Shown: positions 1-5,568, numbered from the stretch's first letter. The stretch: 16,089 nucleotides of DNA from JBDSGC01 sp046594105 (GCA_046594105.1 JBKJQB010000142.1:1-16089); one strand, 5' to 3'. The notes: generated from the letters alone by a model not told the origin. Numbers and translations: made by a program.

Positions 1-50
1 GGGACGTCGCGGAACGGCGAGTTATTGTGAGCGACCAAAAGACGAAAAAC

Positions 51-81
51 GGGCCGGTGGAGGAGGGCCGGTGGAGGAGGG
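51..81. repeat. Tandem 14-bp direct repeat
   Basis: GGGCCGGTGGAGGA at 51-64 is repeated exactly at 65-78 and followed by the first three bases of a third copy. It lies in the non-coding stretch before mazE, next to the first GGGTCAGAT motif. It may be replication slippage or part of a decayed mobile element end. Confidence 0.8.
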
Positions 82-231
82 TCAGATCTCCAGCTGGCAG
101 TACGCTCCGGCGACTGAACGCGGCGCAACTCATGATTGTAGGTAGGTTCTTCGTCGGGATGAAACAGCAGGCTGGACGTCTGACCCCCGAGATCGACCCC
201 CGAGATCGACCCCTGCATGAAAATCTGACCC
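79..231. mobile_element. Possible insertion-sequence end or MITE remnant
   Basis: The segment is bounded by an exact 9-base inverted repeat, GGGTCAGAT (79-87) and ATCTGACCC (223-231), whose flanks also partly match (GAGG before the first copy, CCTC after the second). It encloses the 13-bp GACCCC tandem repeats. At about 153 bases it cannot encode a transposase, so it would be a non-autonomous element, a solo end or a deletion derivative. No target-site duplication was identified. Confidence 0.3.
182..213. repeat. Tandem 13-bp direct repeat
   Basis: GACCCCCGAGATC at 182-194 is repeated exactly at 195-207 and followed by GACCCC of a third copy. Read on the minus strand this is a repeated GGGGGTC unit, the style of repetition seen near the ends of IS21-like insertion sequences. 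The link to any IS is an inference from memory of such ends. Confidence 0.75.
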
Positions 232-314
232 CCTCGTTGGGCAAGTCCCCGGGCGCGCTGCGGGAGAGCTTCCGGCGAAGGAGCGGCGAGGGCATTCTCG
301 ACTACGGTTCTGGT

Positions 315-328
315 TATACTCCGGGTAT
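315..328 (+). promoter_or_regulatory. Putative -10 box and operator of mazEF (leaderless start)
   Basis: TATACT at 315-320 matches five of six bases of the sigma70 -10 consensus and ends exactly six bases before the mazE ATG at 327, so transcription would start on or next to that A. No Shine-Dalgarno sequence precedes the ATG, which fits a leaderless mRNA. I see no good -35 hexamer. A small inverted repeat, ATAC (316-319) and GTAT (325-328), overlaps the -10 and the start codon. It could be part of the operator for autorepression by the ribbon-helix-helix antitoxin, but this is inference. Confidence 0.45.
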
Positions 329-563
329 GAAGACCGCAGTCTCCATCCCCGACGAAGTGTTTGAGAAAGTGGAAAGGCTCGCTCGTCGCGCCAGGAAGTC
401 TCGAAGTGAGGTGTTCAGCGCGGCGTTGCGGGAGTACGTCGCACGGCACGCGCCGGACGAGGTGACAGACTCAATCAATCAGGTCTGTGATCGCATCGGC
501 GAACAAGATGACCCATTCGTCCGAACCGCGGGACGGCGGATTCTGGAGAAAGCGGAGTGGTGA
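327..563 (+). CDS. mazE: MazE-type ribbon-helix-helix antitoxin
   Basis: This 78-residue protein is the likely antitoxin of the pair with the downstream mazF. Residues 1-40 form a ribbon-helix-helix DNA-binding domain: the strand MKTAVSIPDEVF, then a helix rich in Arg and Lys, the turn KSRSEVF, and a second helix ending LREYVAR. The tail from about residue 44 is acidic and flexible-looking and ends in KAEW, as in MazE-like antitoxins that block the toxin with their C-terminus. The known role of the family is to neutralise the MazF RNase and to repress its own operon. I chose the ATG at 327 because the domain begins there and the preceding open frame is repetitive non-protein-like sequence. 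The stop overlaps the mazF start, which implies coupled translation and fixed stoichiometry. Confidence 0.85.
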   Translation: MKTAVSIPDEVFEKVERLARRARKSRSEVFSAALREYVARHAPDEVTDSINQVCDRIGEQDDPFVRTAGRRILEKAEW

Positions 564-901
564 TTTCGCAGGGAGAGGTGTGGTGGGCGGAACTTGATTC
601 GCCCAGAGGATCCGAACCCGGTTTCCGTCGACCCGTGGTGGTCGTTCAGGGCGATGCGCTCAATCGAAGCAGAATTGCCACGGTCGTTTGCGTTCCGCTT
701 ACCAGCAATCTCGCCTGGGCCGATGCTCCTGGTAACGTGATGCTCACTGCCGGAATCACGGGACTACCGAGAGATTCTGTAGCGAACGTTTCGCAAGTCG
801 TCACGATCGATAAGGCTCTGCTCTCAGAAAGAGCCGGGAAGCTCTCTCGGGCAAAGACTGAGCTTCTCCTTACCGGCATTGATGTTGTTCTCGGCCGCTG
901 A
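557..901 (+). CDS. mazF: MazF/PemK-family endoribonuclease toxin
   Basis: The 114-residue product is a full-length MazF-type toxin, an mRNA interferase that cleaves RNA at short sequence motifs and arrests translation when unbound by antitoxin. Family hallmarks are visible in order: GEVWWAELDSPRGSEPGFRR at residues 6-25 (the conserved catalytic-region Arg lies here), RPVVVVQGDALNRSRIATVV, VPLTSNL, and the C-terminal block RDSVANVSQVVTIDK with the conserved Ser. The start is a GTG at 557, eight bases after a GGAG at 545-548. A second GTG at 560 would overlap the mazE stop by exactly four bases and cannot be excluded. The C-terminus is complete and the stop is followed at once by a decayed ISL3 transposase, so a transposon has landed, or a deletion ended, just downstream without damaging the toxin. 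Confidence 0.92.
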   Translation: MVISQGEVWWAELDSPRGSEPGFRRPVVVVQGDALNRSRIATVVCVPLTSNLAWADAPGNVMLTAGITGLPRDSVANVSQVVTIDKALLSERAGKLSRAKTELLLTGIDVVLGR

Positions 902-1113
902 GACAGCTGGTGCCAGACGGTGACGCGCTCCCGTTCGAGCCTCTCAAGAAGTTACAAGGCTCCCTCGTCGGGGATCGTGGAGGGTTTCAACCGCAAGGCG
1001 ACACTGACTATGAAAAGGCCTATGGGTTTCGCACCGATCGTGCGGTCGAAGTTGCGCTGTATTACACACTTGGCGATCTACCTCTGCCAGACAAAATCCA
1101 CAGATTCTGGTGA
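902..1113 (+). pseudogene. Decayed C-terminal fragment of an ISL3-family transposase
   Basis: Read in two frames, this stretch gives the end of an ISL3-type (DDE) transposase. One frame shows WCQTVTRSR, then SSGIVEGFNRKATLTMK. The other shows FEPLKKL and YGFRTDRAVEVALYYTLGDL, ending PLPDKIHRFW. Together they follow the family order: WC..V.RSR, EP.KK, the SG.VEG.N.K region with the catalytic Glu, YGFRT, and a final HRF. The second switch can be explained by one A lost from the run at 1013-1016. The stretch between EPLKK and SSGIVEG is much shorter than usual, so there is also an internal deletion. The N-terminal three quarters are absent. It starts directly after the mazF stop. No terminal inverted repeat was recognised. 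Confidence 0.75.
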
Positions 1114-1122
1114 GCAACCGAA

Positions 1123-1151
1123 TTGACGAGCGATGGCGTGAAAACTAGACT
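1123..1151 (+). promoter_or_regulatory. Sigma70-type promoter for the S74 protein gene
   Basis: TTGACG (1123-1128) and TAGACT (1146-1151) are separated by 17 bases, matching five of six and four of six consensus positions at ideal spacing. The element closely resembles the str operon promoter at 4469-4497. Transcription would start near 1158, giving an untranslated leader of about 78 bases. It begins only ten bases after the transposase remnant ends. Confidence 0.5.
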
Positions 1152-1170
1152 GATTCCTCTGACAAGCGCA

Positions 1171-1208
1171 CCCACGCCGATCCCTCAACGGCTGAGCGTG
1201 TCGGTGGG
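1171..1208 (+). promoter_or_regulatory. Hairpin in the leader of the S74 gene
   Basis: CCCA (1171-1174) plus CCGA (1177-1180), with a two-base bulge, can pair with TCGG (1201-1204) and TGGG (1205-1208). Inside, CTCA (1184-1187) pairs with TGAG (1193-1196). It lies between the predicted start of transcription and the AAGGGAG ribosome binding site at 1224-1230. Any function is unknown. Confidence 0.25.
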
Positions 1209-1235
1209 GAACGCCGCCAAGACAAGGGAGATACG

Positions 1236-3020
1236 ATGCACATCACCTGGCGCGTTGCAGCATGTTTTCTTCTACTGGCCTGTTTTTCAACGCCTCTCTT
1301 CGCTGAACAGCAATCGGCCACCGCCGATCCGAAACCCCTGGTGATCGCGGCGGCTGCCGGTGTGAAGGTGCGCTTCCTTGCGCCTGGTCCTGTCCGTCAG
1401 ATCCGCGTGCAGATTTTCTCGCCGGACGGCGGCTCGCTGTTCGATTCGGACTGGAGGGATGGGAATGTCCTCGATTGGCCGGCCGACAGGGCGTCCCTGA
1501 GCGGCTCGTATCGCTGCCTCGTCATCGTCAAAGACATGGAGGGGCATGTCACGCAGAAGGAGGCCACAATCACCGCGCAAGGCGGTGAGTTCTCCAGTGA
1601 CCTGAGCGACGACGCCAGCTTGAAGATCGCACTCCTCGTCCACGATGGAGCGAACGGATCCGTCGTCAGCACGGGCGGCGACCTGATCTTCCGCTTCGGG
1701 AACTTTCTCGCGGCACAAGACATCGAGCGCATGCGATTGACCGCCGAGGGAAATGTGGGCATCGGCACCGACAAGCCGCGGGCGCTGCTCGATGTCAACG
1801 GACTGATTCGATCGAGCAAAGGGATCATGTTCGCGGATGGAACGATCCTGACGACCGCAGCCGGTTTGCCGGGCGTGCAGGAGATCGGCGGAGTGGTCCG
1901 GCAACGCTCGAGCGGGTGGAGCGTTGCGCCAAGCCTAAGCCAGACGCCGAGTGCGACTTCCAGCCGGCTGACCCCTCGACCTCTTGCAGCAGGTTATCAG
2001 TTCAGAGTCGATGGCGCGGGCGTTCATATCGGCAATGCGAATGCGTACGGCCTCGACGTGGCCGGCAATGTCACACTGTCCAGCAATCTGGCGCTTCCGG
2101 CGACAGTCGCAGGAGGAACCGCGGGCGTCATGAACCTCGGCGGCGCCCGCTTCGCTCATCGCTTCGGCACTCGTAATACGTTCGTTGGCTCCAGCTCCGG
2201 CAACTTCACATTGATCCCCGACACTGCCGCTCAAAACGCGGCCTTCGGCGAAAACACGCTCCAAAGCCTGACGTTCGGTAACGGCAACACGGCCGTCGGC
2301 TTCTCCGTGCTCGTCAACGACAGCGAAGGCGCTTTCAACACGGGCCTCGGCGAGGGCGCGCTGTACGCGAACTTCATCGGCACTCGAAACACCGGCATCG
2401 GCGAAGGCGCGCTCTTTTACACGACCGGCAGTTTCAACACCGCGTTGGGGGCTCGTGCTGGCTACAATCTCACCACCGGCTCCAACAATATCCACATCGG
2501 CCACGAGGGGTTTGCGGCGGAGACCACCACGATCCGCATCGGCACCGCGCAGGCGCAGACGCGGACGTTTCTGGCGGGCGTGCGAGGCGTGACGACCGGC
2601 ATGGCCGACGGACTAGCGGTGCTGATCGATTCCGCCGGACAGCTCGGAACGATTTCCTCCTCCGCGAACGTCAAGAGGGAGATCACCGGCCTGGACCAGG
2701 CCAGCTCGGCGCTTCTGAAGCTTCGTCCGGTCTCCTTTTTCTACAAGAACGATGCGGTGGGGATCCGCCAGTACGGCTTGATCGCCGAGGAGGTGGCCGA
2801 GGTGATGCCGGAGCTGGTGCAGTTCTCCCCCGCCGGCGAACCGGAGACGGTTCGCTATCACTTCCTGGCCCCGCTACTGGTCAACGAACTGCAGAAGCAG
2901 CAGCGGACGATTGGCGAACAGCAGGCCCGGCTGGATGACGAGCGGAAGGAGAACGCCGCGCTGCGAACGCGCCTGGAACGGCTGGAGACAGTCGTTGCGG
3001 GCCTGAAAGCAGAGAGATGA
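1236..3020 (+). CDS. Exported beta-roll protein with C-terminal Peptidase_S74 chaperone domain
   Basis: The 594-residue protein begins with a signal sequence (residues 1-23, cleavage plausible after LFA). An LLAC at 13-16 makes a lipoprotein possible. Residues 35-115 form an Ig-like domain (FSPDGGSLFDSDWRDGNVLDW) that I associate with acidobacterial S74 proteins. GNVGIGT (172-178) and LDVNG (185-189) mark the fibre-type segment. Residues 311-425 carry beta-roll repeats of the NTAVG, NTGLGEGAL, NTGIGEGAL and NTALGARAG kind, as in tail fibres and YadA-like heads. Residues 475-556 are a Peptidase_S74 domain (KREITGLDQASSALLKLRPV, QYGLIAEEVAEVMPEL, VRYHFLAPLLVNEL), followed by a coiled coil to the end. 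S74 domains help fibre trimers fold and then cut themselves off. S475 and K480 have the five-residue spacing of the Ser-Lys pair. AAGGGAG five bases before the ATG fixes the start. No phage genes surround it, so a cell-surface fibre is more likely than a phage tail. Confidence 0.85.
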   Translation: MHITWRVAACFLLLACFSTPLFAEQQSATADPKPLVIAAAAGVKVRFLAPGPVRQIRVQIFSPDGGSLFDSDWRDGNVLDWPADRASLSGSYRCLVIVKDMEGHVTQKEATITAQGGEFSSDLSDDASLKIALLVHDGANGSVVSTGGDLIFRFGNFLAAQDIERMRLTAEGNVGIGTDKPRALLDVNGLIRSSKGIMFADGTILTTAAGLPGVQEIGGVVRQRSSGWSVAPSLSQTPSATSSRLTPRPLAAGYQFRVDGAGVHIGNANAYGLDVAGNVTLSSNLALPATVAGGTAGVMNLGGARFAHRFGTRNTFVGSSSGNFTLIPDTAAQNAAFGENTLQSLTFGNGNTAVGFSVLVNDSEGAFNTGLGEGALYANFIGTRNTGIGEGALFYTTGSFNTALGARAGYNLTTGSNNIHIGHEGFAAETTTIRIGTAQAQTRTFLAGVRGVTTGMADGLAVLIDSAGQLGTISSSANVKREITGLDQASSALLKLRPVSFFYKNDAVGIRQYGLIAEEVAEVMPELVQFSPAGEPETVRYHFLAPLLVNELQKQQRTIGEQQARLDDERKENAALRTRLERLETVVAGLKAER

Positions 3021-3145
3021 CGTCGCATCGGCACGCGACTCCCGAACGTCGTCGTTGTAGCAGGCGATCTGGAAGATGGAAACGCCGCCGGTGCACTGAG
3101 ACGAAGTCGCCGCCATCGACGAGCAACTGGCGGTAGCGCAGGCCC
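3021..3145. other. Spacer between convergent genes
   Basis: This 125-base gap separates the ends of the S74 gene and the minus-strand membrane protein gene. I see no hairpin followed by a T-run on either strand, so no recognisable intrinsic terminator, and no gene. Confidence 0.5.
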
Positions 3146-4330
3146 TCAGCGGCTCGCCCGCGTCGAGGGGGATGAGTTCCGGACGACCTCGGCGATCCCC
3201 ATGGCCGCGAAGCGCCAGCCGATTCCTCCGAGCAGTGCGATCGGCGGGACCGCCACCAGGAGGTAGCGCGGAAAGGCGATGGGGATCCAAAGCGTGATCA
3301 CGATGGCGATGGCGGCGCTCCAGACCGCGACGGCGATGGCCTGAGGCGACCGTTGCCGCGCCAGCATCGCGGCCGCGATGAGGCAGAGGATCCCGATCAT
3401 TAGAAGGATGCCGGTCCAGTCGCCGAGGGCGTATTGAAAGAGGAAGGTCATCTTCCCGCCGATGGTGTCGAGCGAACCCTGAGCCGCGATCTCGCGCTGG
3501 AGGAGAGTCCTCAGATCGTTCTGCTGGAGCAGCATCCGGGAGACGATCCGCTGCGGCAGGCTGTCGGAAGTCGGTCCCGGGACCCAGTAATAAGGATTGA
3601 GGGCGATTGCTGCGATCGGGAAAATCATTGCTGAGAGGGCTGCGGCACGAAGGCGTCGCGTGATCAGGAAGAGTACGACACAGGCGGCGACGGCGAGGAG
3701 CCCAGTCACCCTCACGTTGAAGGCGAGCGCGGCCGCCAGGGAAGCAGAGATCGCTGCGCTGGTCTGATTCTCGACCAGCAGACTCAACGCGCCGGCCAGA
3801 AGGATGAAGAAGCTGAGGAGCGGATCGAACACCGCGGTGGCCGAGAAGGCGGCGACGAGAAAGTTCAACGAATAGAACAGTACACAGATGAGGCCGCCCG
3901 AGACGTCCGTGGCGAACCAGCCGAGGAGGAGAATGAGACTGGCAGTGGCGGCCGTGGCTAGAGCGGACACCATTCTGGACGGGAACAGCCACCTCTGATA
4001 TTGCGCCTGCCATTCGGGGGGCGGTAACCGACGGCCGTTTTGCGTGAGGGTAGCCACCCGGAGGTCGGTCGGAAGGGGCTGACCGGCGGCCTGGATGGCC
4101 AGTCCAAACAACAGTTTCCCGACAGGAGGGTTGGTGCGCTCGACGGGCGAGTCGAGCCAGGCACGACTCCGCCAGTCGCCCTGCTCGACCAGTCGAAGGA
4201 AGAATGCCTCGCTGATCTTGTGCACCTCGTCGATGCGGAAGTCGCCCTCGAGGCGCCCTGAGCCAATCGTGGTCGCCAGCGAGGCGAAAAAGACCAGTCC
4301 GGCAACGAACGCCTTCCAAGAGCGAGACAC
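3146..4330 (-). CDS. Polytopic membrane protein, GT39/PMT-like glycosyltransferase
   Basis: The 394-residue protein has about nine or ten hydrophobic segments (near residues 7-23, 120-140, 146-165, 169-186, 192-223, 229-246, 305-324, 331-350 and 356-376). After the first segment come D34-E35 in RIDEVHKI, the position of the acidic pair in the first periplasmic loop of PMT/ArnT-type enzymes, and NPPVGKLLFGL at 67-77, like the HPP(L)GK motif of that superfamily. FDPLL at 168-172 also fits. Such enzymes move a sugar from a lipid-phosphate carrier to a protein or lipid on the outer face of the membrane. The acceptor is unknown. At 394 residues it is shorter than most PMT relatives, lacking an extended soluble C-terminal domain. 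The start is the GTG at 4328-4330, without a Shine-Dalgarno sequence. It lies divergent from rpsL and convergent with the S74 gene. Confidence 0.65.
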   Translation of the reverse strand: MSRSWKAFVAGLVFFASLATTIGSGRLEGDFRIDEVHKISEAFFLRLVEQGDWRSRAWLDSPVERTNPPVGKLLFGLAIQAAGQPLPTDLRVATLTQNGRRLPPPEWQAQYQRWLFPSRMVSALATAATASLILLLGWFATDVSGGLICVLFYSLNFLVAAFSATAVFDPLLSFFILLAGALSLLVENQTSAAISASLAAALAFNVRVTGLLAVAACVVLFLITRRLRAAALSAMIFPIAAIALNPYYWVPGPTSDSLPQRIVSRMLLQQNDLRTLLQREIAAQGSLDTIGGKMTFLFQYALGDWTGILLMIGILCLIAAAMLARQRSPQAIAVAVWSAAIAIVITLWIPIAFPRYLLVAVPPIALLGGIGWRFAAMGIAEVVRNSSPSTRASR

Positions 4331-4336
4331 CGACGG

Positions 4337-4342
4337 AGTGTA
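4337..4342 (-). promoter_or_regulatory. Putative -10 box for the glycosyltransferase-like gene
   Basis: On the minus strand TACACT stands six bases before the GTG start codon. It matches four of six -10 positions, including the strongly conserved first TA and last T. The spacing puts the start of transcription on the start codon, so the mRNA would be leaderless, in line with the absent ribosome binding site. No good -35 is visible. Confidence 0.35.
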
Positions 4343-4468
4343 CGTCGGGGGCCGGAAGAAGCGAGGCTGATCGTCGAGCGAATGGGGAGCGAATCAGGAG
4401 CCGAAAGGCCTGATGGATCCTGCTGCGGAATAGGCTTTAGGGTCATGGGGTTTGGCTCATTCCGGGCC

Positions 4469-4497
4469 TTGACAAGCCTGGATCGCGCGCGTAGAGT
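4469..4497 (+). promoter_or_regulatory. Main promoter of the str-S10 superoperon
   Basis: TTGACA (4469-4474, perfect -35) is followed after exactly 17 bases by TAGAGT (4492-4497, four of six -10 matches). Transcription would begin near 4504, about 60 bases before rpsL. The -10 is flanked by short inverted CGCGC (4486-4490) and GCGCG (4498-4502), which make the start-site region very GC-rich, the kind of discriminator often linked to growth-rate control of ribosomal promoters. That regulatory reading is an inference. I found no equally good promoter further downstream. Confidence 0.7.
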
Positions 4498-4511
4498 GCG
4501 CGGGTTTTCCC

Positions 4512-4521
4512 CTCCCGGGAG
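4512..4521 (+). promoter_or_regulatory. CTCCCGGGAG palindrome in the rpsL leader
   Basis: A perfect 10-base palindrome begins about eight bases after the predicted transcription start and 42 bases before the rpsL ATG. As DNA it could be a dimeric regulator site. As RNA its pairing leaves almost no loop, so a hairpin is unlikely to be its main role. Confidence 0.3.
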
Positions 4522-4563
4522 TTCATTTTCGCTGTAGGTGTCTTCAAAGAGGATAGGTAAGGA

Positions 4564-4941
4564 ATGCCGACTATCAGTCAACTCGTCAGCGCGGGGCGCA
4601 ACAAGGTCAAGTACAAGACCAAGTCGCCGGCGCTGCAGTCGAGCCCGCAGAAGCGTGGTGTTTGCACGCGTGTCTACACCTCGACGCCCAAGAAGCCGAA
4701 TTCGGCGCTGCGCAAGGTTGCGCGCGTTCGTCTGACCAACGGAGTGGAAGTCACCACCTACATTCCGGGTGTGGGCCATAACCTCCAGGAGCACTCCATC
4801 GTGCTGATCCGAGGCGGTCGTGTGAAGGATCTGCCGGGTGTTCGCTATCACATCATCCGTGGCACGCTGGATACGGTCGGCGTGGCGAAGCGGATGCAGG
4901 GTCGCAGCAAGTACGGCGCGAAGCGTCCGAAGAAGGGATAA
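4564..4941 (+). CDS. rpsL: 30S ribosomal protein S12
   Basis: The 125-residue product is a complete bacterial S12, which lines the decoding centre of the small subunit and affects translational fidelity. The family core is unmistakable: MPTISQLVSAGR at the start, RGVCTRVYTSTPKKPNSALR at 31-50, LIRGGRVKDLPGVRYH at 81-96, and the basic end KYGAKRPKKG. K43 and K88, the residues changed in many streptomycin-resistant mutants, are both lysine, so this allele has the wild-type sensitive form. D89 is the residue methylthiolated by RimO in E. coli. AGAGGA ten bases before the ATG serves as ribosome binding site. It is the first gene of the superoperon, directly behind the promoter. Confidence 0.98.
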   Translation: MPTISQLVSAGRNKVKYKTKSPALQSSPQKRGVCTRVYTSTPKKPNSALRKVARVRLTNGVEVTTYIPGVGHNLQEHSIVLIRGGRVKDLPGVRYHIIRGTLDTVGVAKRMQGRSKYGAKRPKKG

Positions 4942-4948
4942 ACGGTTG

Positions 4949-4966
4949 GGTGCGCTCCGGCGCGCC
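4949..4966 (+). promoter_or_regulatory. C(UCCG)G tetraloop hairpin between rpsL and rpsG
   Basis: GGTGCGC (4949-4955) pairs with GCGCGCC (4960-4966), seven pairs with one G-U, closed by a UCCG loop on a C-G pair, the very stable UNCG tetraloop arrangement. It fills the 48-base rpsL-rpsG spacer. In E. coli this same spacer holds the S7 translational repressor site, so it is a candidate for S7 autoregulation here. No T-run follows, so it is not a terminator. Confidence 0.5.
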
Positions 4967-4989
4967 TGGATCAAAGGGTTTTCATCACT

Positions 4990-5460
4990 ATGCCGAGAAG
5001 ACGTGAAGTTCCCAAACGCGAGATCCTGCCGGATCCTGTCTACAACAGCCAGCTGGTGACGAAGTTCATCAACTCGCTCATGCTGCAGGGCCGCAAAGCG
5101 GTCGCCGAGCGCGTGTTTTACGGTGCGCTGCGCAAGGTGGAAGACCGGGCCAAAGACGATCCGATCAAGCTGTTCAAGAAGGCCGTGGACAACATCAAGC
5201 CTGCGCTCGAGGTCAAGAGCCGGCGCGTGGGTGGTTCGAACTATCAGGTTCCCATCGAGGTTCGGCCTTCCCGCCGGACGGCGCTGGCGATCCGTTGGTT
5301 GATCAGCTACGCCAACTCGCGCGGCGAGAAGACCATGCAGGACAAGCTCGCCGGCGAGATCATGGACGCGGCGAACAATCGTGGGAATGCCATCAAGAAG
5401 AAAGAAGACACGCACAAAATGGCTGAAGCCAACAAGGCTTTCGCTCATTACCGCTGGTAG
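4990..5460 (+). CDS. rpsG: 30S ribosomal protein S7
   Basis: The 156-residue product is full-length S7, the primary assembly protein of the 30S head that binds the 3' domain of 16S rRNA and contacts the E-site tRNA. Diagnostic stretches are MPRRREVPKREILPDPVYNS at 1-20, NSLMLQGRKAVAERVFY, and VGGSNYQVPIEVRPSRR near residues 81-97. The C-terminus ends in AFAHYRW, the usual end. The nearest Shine-Dalgarno-like bases, AAAGGG at 4973-4978, lie 11 bases before the ATG, a weak arrangement compatible with coupling to rpsL translation. S7 is the autogenous repressor of the str operon in E. coli. A structured element sits in front of this gene here too. Confidence 0.98.
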   Translation: MPRRREVPKREILPDPVYNSQLVTKFINSLMLQGRKAVAERVFYGALRKVEDRAKDDPIKLFKKAVDNIKPALEVKSRRVGGSNYQVPIEVRPSRRTALAIRWLISYANSRGEKTMQDKLAGEIMDAANNRGNAIKKKEDTHKMAEANKAFAHYRW

Positions 5461-5509
5461 TTGGGGCTGGCGTGCGGTCTTGGAAGTAACCAGGTAGTCG
5501 GTGTGTTGG

Positions 5510-5568
5510 GTGTTGAATGTTGAGGGTTGGATGAGGGGCACGTTCATCCAGCGCTGAGCATTCAACAC
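5510..5568 (+). repeat. Long imperfect inverted repeat between rpsG and fusA
   Basis: The 25-base arm at 5510-5534 (it begins GTGTTGAATG) matches the reverse complement of 5544-5568 at 21 positions. Two of the four differences would form G-U pairs in RNA, leaving a 9-base loop. The TTGAATGTTGA / CATTCAACACT style resembles interspersed intergenic repeats I recall from several environmental bacterial genomes, but I cannot confirm a family. It lies 50 bases after rpsG in an otherwise gene-free 299-base gap. There is no T-tract after it. Confidence 0.6.

Larger units (their letters stand above)
1..326. other. Non-coding region with transposon-like repeats
   Basis: I find no credible gene here. 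A reading frame is open from a GTG at 27 into the mazE gene, but its first 100 codons look like no protein family and run through short tandem DNA repeats, so I treat it as chance. Two 14-base copies of GGGCCGGTGGAGGA stand in tandem at 51-78, and two 13-base copies of GACCCCCGAGATC at 182-207 with a partial third. GGGTCAGAT at 79-87 recurs inverted as ATCTGACCC at 223-231, with a further related inverted copy near 179-188. Repeated GGGGTC-type motifs of this kind recall the multiple terminal repeats of IS21-family elements, but no transposase accompanies them. The end of the region carries the mazE promoter. Confidence 0.5.

Noticed and set aside
51..213. CRISPR array
   Set aside because: The repeats are 13-14 bases, contiguous with no spacers, and only about two copies each.
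27..326. N-terminal 100-codon extension of mazE from the GTG at 27
   Set aside because: It runs through tandem DNA repeats, has no family resemblance, and would put 100 odd residues before a clean ribbon-helix-helix start with its own -10 box.
1236..3020. Prophage tail-fibre gene
   Set aside because: The protein has an N-terminal signal sequence and there are no other phage genes on either side. The S74 and beta-roll domains also occur in exported bacterial proteins.
3021..3145. Minus-strand translation with a CTGGVSIFQIACYND-like stretch in the convergent spacer
   Set aside because: It looks faintly protein-like, but I can match it to no family, it has no start or binding site, and it is only about 40 residues long.
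2874..4319. A second long minus-strand frame over the glycosyltransferase-like gene
   Set aside because: It overlaps the frame that shows transmembrane segments and the NPPVGK motif. The alternative is Arg and Pro-rich with no membrane pattern.
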